Shown: positions 33,916 through 43,839 of the stretch, one piece after another | Layout: each line of letters begins with the position of its first letter | Numbering within the stretch: the first letter of the stretch is position 1 | Source of the DNA: Owenia fusiformis | Taxonomy: Eukaryota > Annelida > Polychaeta > Sabellida > Oweniidae | Direction of reading: 5' to 3' | Assembly: GCA_903813345.2 (NCBI GenBank) | Contig: CAIIXF020000011.1 | Location: 16,537,754 to 16,601,753 of the forward strand | DNA: 64,000 bases | Notes under the pieces: generated by a model | What the model saw: the letters and a program-made list of their open reading frames with translations, nothing else | Databases searched by the model: none | What the model was told of the DNA's origin: nothing | Made by a program: the position numbers and the translations under genes

Positions 33916-34560
33916 ATGGGGAATGAGCTGTCTTTCGATAATGCGAGTGGAGAAGTGCCACCCTCCCTACTGCGGGTCTTAGGGATTAATATCGATTCCC
34001 AAGATAACGTTGACGAAACATCAAATTGGACTTCACCTGTTGATCTTGACTATGTAATCGAAAATGATGAACTAATAGTTAAAGAGAGTAATTTTGGTGA
34101 TGGCTTTGTAGTACTAGATGTAGCTAAACGGAATGCGACTGCACAGCCTAACATTAACAATATAAAAGCAGACACGCCTACTGAAACCTTATATGACAAA
34201 AGTAAAAGTTCTGGTGATGGTTTTGCAGAAATAGATGCAAATAAAGGGAGTGCGACTGAATCGCTAAACAATAGTAATAATTCAAAAGCAGACGCGCCTA
34301 TTGAAACCATATATGACAAAAGTAAAAGTTCTGGTGATCATTTTGTAACCAAATATGACAACTTTGTCGGTTTACAAAATGGCAAAAACAAAACTAAACA
34401 AAGAAATCGTAAAGGTCATCGACAAAAACAATCTGTAAAAGTTGCGACGCCAAATACTATTGACAATGGTATTGATTTCAATGGGAACGATGGAGAAAAC
34501 AACAACAGATGTAGTGCAACTGAGGAAAAGCGTGAAGGTAAAGGTTCTCTCTCTGAGTAG
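33916..34560 (+). CDS. Family gene 1: MGNELS protein with two 40-aa repeats (214 aa)
   Basis: First of three tandem paralogs of a family I do not recognise. The start ATG is fixed by conservation with the other two. MGNELS (Gly2, Ser6) fits the N-myristoylation consensus, so membrane attachment is likely but inferred. Next come a short conserved segment (VPPSLLRVLGIN), an acidic part (DLDYVIENDELIVKE), then two repeats of ~40 residues ending in YDKSKSS and opening with GD.F. A basic segment follows (LQNGKNKTKQRNRKGHRQKQ), then an Asn-rich tail (GIDFNGNDGENNN) and a stop after KGSLSE. The composition suggests disorder. A GTAAAG at 34538 and a pyrimidine-rich GCAG at 34591-34594 could define a 57-nt intron that would change the C-terminus. 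Confidence 0.75.
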   Translation: MGNELSFDNASGEVPPSLLRVLGINIDSQDNVDETSNWTSPVDLDYVIENDELIVKESNFGDGFVVLDVAKRNATAQPNINNIKADTPTETLYDKSKSSGDGFAEIDANKGSATESLNNSNNSKADAPIETIYDKSKSSGDHFVTKYDNFVGLQNGKNKTKQRNRKGHRQKQSVKVATPNTIDNGIDFNGNDGENNNRCSATEEKREGKGSLSE

Positions 34561-34844
34561 TTTTGTTCAGTGCATCCCTTCTTTGTCACTGCAGACAATC
34601 AATCAGGTCAATCGAGTGTCCCAAAAATCTTGGTGAAATTAAAACTGGTTAGATCTCGATAATCTTTCCTGCATTCCTTATCAAACGTCATGGTTCATGA
34701 TCAATTATTCTGATATGACAACCTTTATCGAGAAGAAAGTCCGGACAATCAAAAGTATCCATCGGTAACTATAGCAATGGTTGAAATTGACGCAAGTATA
34801 TTGATTACTTCTACATTCCTCTCTACAGACGTTCTTCATTGATA

Positions 34845-35247
34845 TTTGAAAGGACGATTCTCGGTTTGGAGAACTAAGTTCATCAATCTAAATGAGCATT
34901 ATCCCTGCTTCGGACATATTTGATTTTTTTACATAACATAGATTTGAATGTCTTCTTTTGAATAGTCATAATTTAATTTGGGTAATATTTCTAGATTTTT
35001 CGCAAAAAAAATATTAGCGCAGTACACTGATGAACTTCTTTCCCCAAATCGAGACTTGTATTTTATTGAATCTGTCTAATTGAGCGTTATCCCTGCTTCA
35101 GACCTATTTGTTATTTTTACATCTTGTAGATTTAAATGTCCTCTTTTGAATATTCATAGTTTAATTTGGGTAATATTTCTATATTTTTCATTAAAAAAAT
35201 CATTAGCCCAGGAGACTGTTCTCCAAACCGAGAATCGTCCTTTCAAA
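34845..35247. mobile_element. MITE, 403 bp, with perfect 30-bp terminal inverted repeats
   Basis: The first 30 bases (TTTGAAAGGACGATTCTCGG...) are exactly complementary to the last 30. GATA lies on both sides (34841-34844, 35248-35251), a likely 4-bp target-site duplication. Inside, ~145 bp at about 34885 is repeated in direct orientation at about 35070 (ATCCCTGCTTC, TTTAATTTGGGTAATATTTC). There is no coding sequence. The perfect ends imply recent mobility. Confidence 0.85.
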
Positions 35248-35816
35248 GATATATACACCATTAAAGGTGTCATGTTCTCATAAAAAAAAAATAATAGTAA
35301 CTTTCAATAACCCAGATGCCAGTGCAGTGTGTAGTTTCCAGTTTCACCACCAGGTGGCCGATTCGGGTCAGATAGCATGGCAGACATAGTAGAACGTTGC
35401 CTACATTGCCTGAATATTTGTCAGTTAAAGTGGATCAGTTTTGTAAATGAATATGTCTTGTACTGTAAAAGAAAATATTATGTCTGACACAAAGAAAACA
35501 TATTTCACTTTTTGTTATTTCACAACATCACAGGAATGGATCAAACAGCACTCTCCGTTTAAATCAGCATTTTTAGCACATTTTCACCATACGATCCGGT
35601 AAAAATCGCACTTTGGGGTAAAAACCACGTACAGGTGATAAAACTAAATCACAATTTACAATAATCATCTGATCTATTTAAAGTGTATTCAGTTGAATCA
35701 CATATTTACCGACCCTGTTGGCCTCTACAATTATGTATGTGACTGCTCACAAAAATGTATCAAATGGTTTATTAAGCCTTAATGTAATTTTGCTTGCCTA
35801 CTGTAGCTAAATAATG
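35248..35816. other. No supported gene
   Basis: Just before 35816, TTGCTTGCCTACTGT.GCTAAATA matches the flank of family gene 3 at about 42270-42300, so part of this interval is duplicated family flank. Confidence 0.4.
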
Positions 35817-36674
35817 TACTCCCCTCCATAAGTTTGGCAACCTTAGCTCCCCCATTGAACTATGTGTTAAAGCCTCTTTACTTTTGAATTTTTATTTACT
35901 TAAACCGCGAAGAAAATACTTATACTATTGATTGAAACGTAATTTGACTTTATTTCTTATACCTCCGATTTTTTTTCTATTTTTTCTCAATTACAAGAGG
36001 TCGAAAATTGATGATAAATTTGAAAATTTTTTAAGATTGACATTCCCATGTTAACCAATGGAAAATGGTAGGTTTGCCGCAAGTCATATAACAGAATATC
36101 CATCACTCCGAGTCCTTGCAAAAAATACAAGTTAGGTAGGCAATTGAATTTGCTAACTTTATTTAACAAATAATTGATACCTTTCTTCAGGATCAGGAAA
36201 TTATTTTTCAAAAAACCTCTCCCATTGAAATAACACAGGAGGCGAAAAATGATTTTCAAAAATGACTTTGAAGCTCTGTAACTTTAGTATTCATCAAGTA
36301 AGCTGAACATTTAGTGCACAAAAAAAGTTAGACAATTCAATTTTCTATATAAAATTTTTTTTTACTGAATCTTTTACTGAATAAATATCCTGATTTCTGA
36401 TTTCCTCGAACCCTCCATTTCCCATTGGTTTACATGTGAATGGCGATTTTCAAAAATTCGCTCAAATTTATCATCAATTTTCAACCTATTGTAATCGAGG
36501 AAAGAGATTGGGAAAATTTGAAGGTATTGGACATAAAGTCAAGTTAAGTTTCCATCAATACTATAAGTTATTTCATCGCAGGTTAAGTGAATAAAAATTC
36601 AAACGTAAAGAGGCTTTAACACGTAGTTCAAAGGGGAAGCTAAGGTTGCCAAACTTATGGAGGGGAGTGTATAG
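35817..36674. mobile_element. Foldback element, ~860 bp
   Basis: The arms 35817-36075 and 36410-36674 are inverted copies. The outer ends are CTCCCCTCCATAAGTTTGG and its complement. Inner landmarks are CCTCTTTAC/GTAAAGAGG and AACCAATGG/CCATTGGTT. The ~330-bp loop is unrelated and non-coding. A solo arm of the same family is at 24675-24955. Confidence 0.8.
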
Positions 36675-37076
36675 ATTTCAAAATAAAACTAGGGGTGCTC
36701 CCGCTGTCAAAACATAAATGATTAAGTAAATTCAAAACGAAGACTAAACGGTCAAGCCAAGTAACTTAGTCAACATTCGATATTCGTATGTTCATCAATA
36801 TTAATTAAGAATGGTGCCACAATTGAAGTAAACCTCTGTTAAATTATTTCTAATAAACCTTTCAGCAAACGTGTAAATGATTATTTTGATGTTCTGTTAC
36901 ATATTGATGAAGCAATCTTGGGGAAATGGCCTAAATTTCTGAATTTCCACTATGTCCCTGTATACCCCTACTTCAAAAGATGTATGTTATTTGTCATTTT
37001 TCATTATGAATCAACCATAAATGTATCTTTTCTTGTTTACATACAGAATGAACTTCTGTTTTCAAATATTGATAGA
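36675..37076. other. No supported gene
   Basis: AT-rich; nothing recognised. Confidence 0.4.
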
Positions 37077-37700
37077 TTTTTTTTTTTTTTTATAAAATCA
37101 AACTTTATTAATAAACATATTTTACATTACATGCATAAGATAAAATACAATTATAGAAATTTCAAGTTACATTACATCTTTCTGATCATTATTTCATTAT
37201 CAAAAATAGCTTTTACATTACTAGCTGTATTGACCCTTTTTTTAAAATCATGTATAGCTTTTTTAATTACCAATGTTTTAAGTAAATCTTCTTTTTTAAC
37301 CATTGCATTTCCAATTTTTTGATCATTTGTAACATTTACATCATTCCAAATTGATTTAATACGGTCACAATTGATAAAGAAGTGGTCAATGTCATCTTTT
37401 ACATGTGCGTTACAAAAGTTACAGATGTCAGAGTTTTCAATGTTACATTTCTTCAAATAAATATTTTGAGGGTAAATACCTTGTAAAATTTTCCATTGAA
37501 TTACCAAAAGGGTAGTATCGGTTGTACATTCAAAAAATTGAGACCAGACTTTATCGTTTAGAATCTCACCATTAAATTTTATGTCACATTTTCTCTCTAA
37601 AACAATTTTTGTTCTCACAATTCTTGTGTTTAAAAGATGGCTATTGATAGATGGTACTGCATTTATTTTTTCATGATATGGAGCAAACAAATGCGTGTCA
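37077..37700 (-). mobile_element. 5'-truncated L1/Tx1-like LINE fragment, minus strand
   Basis: On the minus strand a 172-codon frame (37172-37690) encodes the C-terminal end of an L1-type ORF2, with VIQWKILQGIYPQN and CNFCNAHVKDDIDHFFINC (Cys/His knuckle). The minus-strand 3' end is a run of 15 A (15 T at 37077-37091). The upstream part is missing, as in ordinary 5' truncation. Its sequence differs from the LINE at 1929, so it is a separate family. No clear target-site duplication was found. Confidence 0.85.
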
Positions 37701-38837
37701 ATTTATACTGTAATATCCACATACTTATATTTCAAGGGTAGTTTTGAAGAATAATCAAGAAAATCCATGTTTTCAAATTAATTCATCCTTGTCAAGGAAC
37801 GTTTGTGAGGATATGCGGTTTAAAAAACTAACAACATGTTTTAAGTTCTTACAATTCTTGATTGAAACAAATATTTCGAAAGTTGTGATTTCGAATGTAA
37901 TATCCAACTCAATGAAATTTGTTGATATTTGTGATTTTTTTCTTTCGGAATGCACATTGCTGGATCACAGAACCGTGCCTTGTTCGTAATGCACGAAAAG
38001 TGTATTGTTAATACTTGACGTCGTTTGGAAATTTGGATGTGATTGACGTTTTCGTTAATCTCCAACCACTGTCACTTCCAACTTAATTTTTGAAAGCCAA
38101 ATATGATAGTCACGAATTGATATTTAAGTCACACGTTGATGCATACATCATGTGTGTACATTAACGGTCGAATAAATGCCGACTTATATCTTTTTGATAA
38201 ATATGGATTGTGTATTACTTTTAAATGAATTAATTAAGGATTCAGTCAAGTATATTGAGTGCAGCTGTGACTGCAATATGGGTGTACACTTTTGAATTTT
38301 CATTTTCTGATTTTTGGTCATTCATGACACCCATAGTGTCACTTTTAGCCTCTCACTTCACAATAATACAAAGGTTTCTCAATTGGATGGTGTCATATTG
38401 TTAGGAAATGATTTATCTTTAAAATGATATGAGCCTGGCTACAGAGCCAAAAATGTGCCCACGATTAAGAGGAAAATGTGTTAAATTCAGATCCGACTTT
38501 TTGGTCTATATATGCAAGGAAGAATTCTTAGGACATAAGCCATGGCTCATTTGAAAGGTTTCTTTGTGCTTTTTAAGATAAACAAAAAATCAGAATATTG
38601 AAAAATCTGTGATAAGACCCCTTTTCCCGTGGCCTGGCTCATATATAAATACATGTCATTGTTTAAGATACATATTATGAATAATTTATCTTTCAATTTT
38701 GGTATTTTTTGACCCACCCTGTATATAGTATATACCAATATATGTATATACTTATACCCTTGACACGTGTTTACGTCTATTGAACCTGTCATTTTTTCAT
38801 CGTATTTTTTAAACTTTAACTTATTTAGTACTTGCCG
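37701..38837. other. No supported gene
   Basis: Contains duplicated-looking segments around GAGCCTGGCT and GGCCTGGCTC (38430, 38632) and GACCCACCCTGTATA at 38711. The nature is unknown. Confidence 0.4.
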
Positions 38838-39078
38838 CCTATAAGAGCATGTCTAATAAATATCGTTTCGCTTTTAAAGCTATATATATACATATGCCAA
38901 GTTTGTATATTATTTTGAAAAACTGCATGTAGAACATCCTAAACTTTAACGCTTATAGTTGATACAAACTTTAACGTTAATACAAACAGGTCAAGCGAAT
39001 ATACATGCTATTGCACTGTATATCAACGCATACTGTTCACCTCGGACGACGAATGCGAACATTTTGATCAAATTAAAG
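38838..39078 (+). promoter_or_regulatory. 5' flank of family gene 2
   Basis: Conserved with 42425-42605: TTGCCGC.TATAAGAGCATG, then GTCAAGCGAATA at 38990, 89 bp before the ATG. A TATATATATAC run at about 38880 is a possible core promoter. Conservation of non-coding flank between paralogs may simply reflect recent duplication. Confidence 0.5.
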
Positions 39079-40062
39079 ATGGGGAATGAACAGTCTTCAG
39101 AAGATGCGAGTGGAATCGTACCACCATCCGTACGTCGGATCTTTAGGATTAATAGCAATGGTCAAGAGGGAGTTGACGAGACCTCAACTTGTACTTCACC
39201 TGTTGATATTGATTATGTAATCGAAAATGATGAAATAATAGTAAAAGAGAGTAATTCTGGTGATGATTGTGTAGTACGAGATGCAGCTAAAGGAAATGCG
39301 ACCGAATCACCAAACAATGTTAATAATGCAAAAGCAGACACGACTGCTGAAACCATATATGACAAAAGTAAAAGTTCTGGTGATAATTTTGCAGAAATAG
39401 ATGCAAGTAAAGGGAGAGCGACTGAATCGGCAAACAACATTAATAGTTCAAAAGCAGACACGCCTATTGAAACCATACATGACAAAAGTAAAAGTTCTGG
39501 TGATCGTTTTGCATTACTGGATGCGGCTAAAGGAAATGCGACCGAATCACCAAACAATATTGATAATACAAAAGCAGACACGCCTATTGAAACCATATAT
39601 GACAAAAGTAAAAGTTCTGGTGAACATTTTGCATTATTGGATGCGGCTAAAGGGAATTCGACGGAACCGCTAAACAACATTAACAATGTAAAAGTAAACA
39701 CGTCTGTTGAAACCCTCTATGACAAAAGTAAAACATGCAACTCTGTTGGTTTACAAAATGGCAAAAACAAAACGAGAAAAGGAAATCGTAAAGGTTACCG
39801 ACAAAAACAATCAGTAAAAATTGCTACGCTTAATATTGACAATAGCATAGATATGAATGGGAATGGTGAAGAAAGAAACAACAGACGTAGTGTTGTTGCA
39901 CCTAATACTGGTGACAATAGAATTGATATCAATGGGAACGATGAAGAAAGCAGACGTGGTGCAACTGATGAAAATCGTAAAGGTAGAGTTCGTTCTCTGA
40001 GTAGTTTAGTTCAGTGCATTCCTTCTTTGTCTCTGCGGAGTCCCTTTGGTCGAGTGTCCTAA
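39079..40062 (+). CDS. Family gene 2: MGNEQS protein with four 40-aa repeats (327 aa)
   Basis: The largest of the three paralogs. The ATG matches the family start; 40 codons are open upstream but are not shared. MGNEQSSEDASG fits N-myristoylation. Residues 13-60 hold VPPSVRRIF and DIDYVIENDEIIVKE. Four ~40-residue repeats span about 61-219. Each opens with G(D/E)..., the latter three with F plus two residues plus I/L and then Asp. Each carries KG.(A/S)TE, N-rich sequence and KADT, and ends in DKSKSS or DKSKT. A basic segment (LQNGKNKTRKGNRKGYRQKQ) follows and a second Asn-rich unit (NRIDINGNDEE) is duplicated. Relative to genes 1 and 3, one base is missing near the end, so the frame runs past their SLSE stop and adds ~20 residues (LSSLVQCIPSLSLRS...). 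Function unknown. Confidence 0.78.
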   Translation: MGNEQSSEDASGIVPPSVRRIFRINSNGQEGVDETSTCTSPVDIDYVIENDEIIVKESNSGDDCVVRDAAKGNATESPNNVNNAKADTTAETIYDKSKSSGDNFAEIDASKGRATESANNINSSKADTPIETIHDKSKSSGDRFALLDAAKGNATESPNNIDNTKADTPIETIYDKSKSSGEHFALLDAAKGNSTEPLNNINNVKVNTSVETLYDKSKTCNSVGLQNGKNKTRKGNRKGYRQKQSVKIATLNIDNSIDMNGNGEERNNRRSVVAPNTGDNRIDINGNDEESRRGATDENRKGRVRSLSSLVQCIPSLSLRSPFGRVS

Positions 40063-40160
40063 AAATGAAATTAAAACTGGTTAAATATTTAGTCTGTTAA
40101 TTTTATATGACAACATTTAGATCAATAGTAGTAACTCTTGTCTCTTGCCTTCGGCCATCG

Positions 40161-41690
40161 GTCCAATATTTCACTATATTGCCCTTCAAAATGATATTAT
40201 TAGTAGTATTACCACCGTTAATAACCAGGACTGAAACAGCAAGAAAATCTTACGCACTGAACTATAGCACCAAAACCCCTAGAACTGGCCCGGCAAGGTG
40301 GTAATAATACAGAGGTTAAGCAACACTACTTTTTACAACGAAACCGCGAACAGGAAGGCACACGAAGGTTTTTCTCAGGATGTGACGTCATATTGTTCTA
40401 CTTATTTCCCGGTTTACGCAGAGGGGGAGAAACACCAGGGTTCAAAGATGACATACGCTTATAATGTAAATCTGTATTGAGATGACATCGTCGCTGATTG
40501 GTCAAAAGCCGAATAACAAATGACGTCATCAATGGTGGTTTCAAAATTTTCGAAATACGCTTCGAATAATATAATGTTCATTTCTGGCGTGTTAACCAAT
40601 ATCATAGTTTCTCATTTCACATCAAGATAAAGAAAGGTGTACGGAATATGCCTATATCAATTAAAACATCTCATCGAAGTGTAGTATTTGATAACTAGCC
40701 GATTAATATTCGAACGAACGAAGGTGGTAAGCAAGAGAGGTGATTATGTCTGTCATCTTTAAACTCTGGGGCTTTCCCTCCTCTTCGGTTTACGTATATG
40801 CAAAAGTGAAAAATCAAAGTCAAGGTAGGCCGTTCCGTAAAGGATTTTTAGTACTTTATCCAATTCGACCGAGATAAATATGATATTGGTCGAATGCATG
40901 AATATGTTTGACACAAATCTGTGTATATATCGAGATCATTTGTGTGATCTAATCAAATATAACTTGAATATTGAGGCACCCATTTCAAATATAAAATCTG
41001 ATGAGATAACAGCAATTGCTGACATCTACTATACATATTGTGACACCATAGTAATAGAACTATGAATGCTATGATATTATTGCGTCCTGTTAAGTTGTAT
41101 TTTGTAAGATTCAAGATGTCATAGAATTCTGCCAGACTGTCTTTGTCTCCTTTGGTAATCATCAATTTGTCAATAAAATAATATTTTATACTTTTAAAGT
41201 AGAAAATAATGCGAAGTTCGCTAATAAAAAGAAAAAAGTTTGAGGTTTGCGTTTACGTTGCATCTAAACTGCTCAGCTTAAAGTATTTTTGTTCATAGTA
41301 CGTAAACGGGAACGTAAATGTTTACGTTTGCGGTTCACGTCATAAAAATCGTCTTGCTTAACATCTCTAATGTCTTTTATTACCACCTTGCTGGGCCTTT
41401 TCTAGGGGTATTAGTGCTAGTTAAGAAGGTATTTATTTTACTATATCGACCTGAGCAATATGTGACGTCATAGTGGCGGGCCTTAGTGACGGGCAAATAA
41501 TGCATTAACGCCCGGCAATTTTCCCCGGGAAATTAGATATCGTTCAGTGCATACGATTTTCTTGCTCTTTCAGCCCTGAGCATTAACGGTGGTTATAATA
41601 CTAATAACGTCATTTCGAAGGGCAATATAGTGAAATATTGGACCATATTTCACTATACTGCCCTTCGAAATGACGTTATTGTACTATTGT
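40161..41690. mobile_element. Foldback element with ~160/260-bp arms and a terminal hairpin
   Basis: CCAATATTTCACTATATTGC at 40163 is complemented at about 41623-41643. Inside the arms, ACCACCGTTAAT, AGCAAGAAAATC and GGCAAGGTGGTAAT match in inverted order; the right arm carries ~120 extra bp. Immediately outside, 41645-41690 repeats the end again in inverted orientation, making a nearly perfect ~38-bp-stem hairpin (GTCATTTCGAAGGGCA). TGACGTCA palindromes occur at 40383, 40521 and 41463. No protein is encoded. Confidence 0.7.
40545..40690 (-). repeat. Dispersed repeat, copy C
   Basis: Inverted copy of the repeats at 10098 and 11562 (CGCTTCGAATAATATAATG, TTCATTTCTGGCGTGTTAAC), lying inside the foldback element at 40161-41690. 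Confidence 0.65.
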
Positions 41691-42424
41691 CACGTTTACC
41701 TTGAAAATATTAATGTGTTTTTAGAACACGAAAGGAGTCTGTGCATTTTTTTTATTTATAGGGTAACGCATATCGTTTAGCAAATCGAACGCTCGTTTCT
41801 GGTGTTGCTCACCGTTTAGTATAAAAGGCCCGATCCCGGAATAATACTCAAGGGTTCACAGGTTCGAGGTCGTTGTGTCAACACCTCTAACTGTTATATA
41901 GCATAAGTAACTCCCCTTATTTCTTAAAAATGGACTGATCCAGTTGATTCGCCTGGAGCCGCTATATTGTTTTTATACGGGATGCTTATCGGAACCCTTT
42001 ATCTTCAAAAATCATATTCATCTGTTTGTAGGAGTTGGAATAAAATAAGTGGAGACATTCTTTATCATACTTGATCGTTACAAAGGCATGACAAATCACG
42101 CGATCACTGACCATCGTTCATCGACCAACGGGTTGTCCGTTAATCAACTTAAAGATGATGGGTTAATCTATAATAAAAAAAAACTAATAGGTTGATCCGG
42201 TAGCCGACAGCCGAAAGTTACATTCGCAAATACAAGATTTAGTGACCAGTTAAGTGGTGAAATTTGGGATGTAATTTGCTTGCCTACTGTGGCTAAATAT
42301 GTGTATACCAAATATTCCATTCTATTAATTAGAGGTGCATACATGCGTAATTTTTTTAAATCGATCTATTTGATATGTATCTTTTTAACTTTAAGTTAAT
42401 GTACTTTGGGATCCTTTGGGCATT
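41691..42424. other. No coding sequence; distal flank of family gene 3
   Basis: Parts match 27380-27580 (CATCTGTTTGTAGGAGTTGG, AAATAAGTGGAGACATTC) and 35780-35816. It is a duplicated flank. Confidence 0.4.
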
Positions 42425-42605
42425 TGCCGCTAATAAGAGCATGGCTGATTTAACTTGTACGTCTACTTCATGTTTGTTCATTATTTTGGAAGGTGTATGT
42501 ACAAGCAAATTGAACCTAAAATACTAATTTTAAAGGGTAAACAAGTCAAGCGAATAGACATGCTATTTCAACTATTAAAATGCAAACACTTTGATAAAAT
42601 TTAAG
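42425..42605 (+). promoter_or_regulatory. 5' flank of family gene 3
   Basis: TTGCCGCTAATAAGAGCATG and GTCAAGCGAATAGACATGCT (42545) are shared with the other family genes. The latter ends ~40 bp before the ATG. Confidence 0.5.
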
Positions 42606-43019
42606 ATGGGGAATGAACAATCTTCAGAAAATGCGAGTGGAATCGTACCACCATCCGTACTTCGGGTCTTAGGGATTAATAGCAATTCTCGAGAGGAAAT
42701 TGACGAAACATCAACTTGTTCTACACCTATTGATATTGATCATGGAATCGAAAATGATGAAATAATAGTTAAAGAGATTAATGTCAATGACACACTTTTT
42801 GAAACCAAATTTTACAAATCTGTCGGTTTACAAAATGGCAAAAACCAAACCAAAAAAAGAAATCGGAAAGGTCATCGACAAAAACAATCTGTAAAAGTTC
42901 CGACGCCAAATGCTTTTGACAATGGTATTGATATCAATGGGAACGATGAAGAAAACAACAACAACAGACGTAGTGCAACTGATGAAAAGCGTGGAGGTAA
43001 AGTTCCCCTCTCTGAGTAG
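42606..43019 (+). CDS. Family gene 3: short MGNEQS protein without the 40-aa repeats (137 aa)
   Basis: The N-terminal part is nearly identical to gene 2 (MGNEQSSENASG, VPPSVLRVLGIN, DHGIENDEIIVKE). It then passes almost directly, through a 15-residue remnant (NVNDTLFETKFYKS), into the basic segment LQNGKNQTKKRNRKGHRQKQ and the Asn-rich tail GIDINGNDEENNNN, stopping after PLSE as in gene 1. It shows that the ends, not the repeats, are the constant parts of the family. GGAG|GTAAAG at the end and TCTCTACAG about 57 nt later again allow a tiny intron. Confidence 0.75.
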   Translation: MGNEQSSENASGIVPPSVLRVLGINSNSREEIDETSTCSTPIDIDHGIENDEIIVKEINVNDTLFETKFYKSVGLQNGKNQTKKRNRKGHRQKQSVKVPTPNAFDNGIDINGNDEENNNNRRSATDEKRGGKVPLSE

Positions 43020-43464
43020 TTTTGTTCAGTGCCTTTTTTGTCTCTACAGACCTTTGGTCGAGTGTTTTAAGAATCTTTGCGAAATTAAAACTAGATCTCT
43101 TGACTCCTTCTTAAACTTCCGGCGACGAGGCGAAAAATATTTTCAAACTTCGCCTCATTTGCTTAGCAATAGAAGAACACGATGATAACCCTTATGCAAT
43201 GCGATTGTTCACAATTAATTGAATCAAAAATTGATGATTTAAGGTTAAAAGTCTATCAAATGTGTACAATAACTCATCTGCCCCATCTCTGACTACGCTA
43301 GAGGAGGCCAATGCTATTTAAAAGTTAGGCCATATATTTAGTAGAAAAATTTACGGTTAGCGACCCGCGTGATTATTTCATTTTCCTTAAATTACTACTA
43401 AAAACATACAACTTCGAAACATAAAATAACTAAACATAATAAAACCAAGAAGAACGCTGCATTA
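43020..43464. other. 3' flank of family gene 3
   Basis: Shares a short stretch (GAAATTAAAACT) with the 3' flanks of genes 1 and 2, after which homology is lost. No gene was seen. Confidence 0.4.
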
Positions 43465-43839
43465 TTAGACTCCAGATTGAAAATCTGGAGTCTATTGTTT
43501 TTGCCTGTTTTCTTATTAGACTCCAGATGAAAATCTGGAGTCTATTGCTTTCGTCAGTTTTCTTTATTATTATTATTTTTCTTTCAGAATCTTCCTCCTT
43601 CCCAGATTTCTCACCAACTAAAAGAATTTACTTTAAGCTGCTTACATGATCAACTAGGGGCAGTACCTGGGATGATGGGAAATTAGGTCAAATTTTTATC
43701 TAGGTCAAGGGTCAAGAACTAGGTCAAATCAAGGTCAAATCAACATTCTGTCAATTATCTTCGTTGTTGTTTGTCGTAACTACTTCATCTTAGTTTCTAC
43801 ATGTAGCTTAGAAAAAAACAAATCGAGAGTGTGCCATCC

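Noticed and set aside
37844-38065. Short antisense frames as exons of a gene
   Set aside because: No motifs or splice support; AT-rich chance frames.
39213-39701. 162-codon antisense frame
   Set aside because: It is a shadow of the 120-bp repeats in family gene 2; the other strand has the conserved start and ends.
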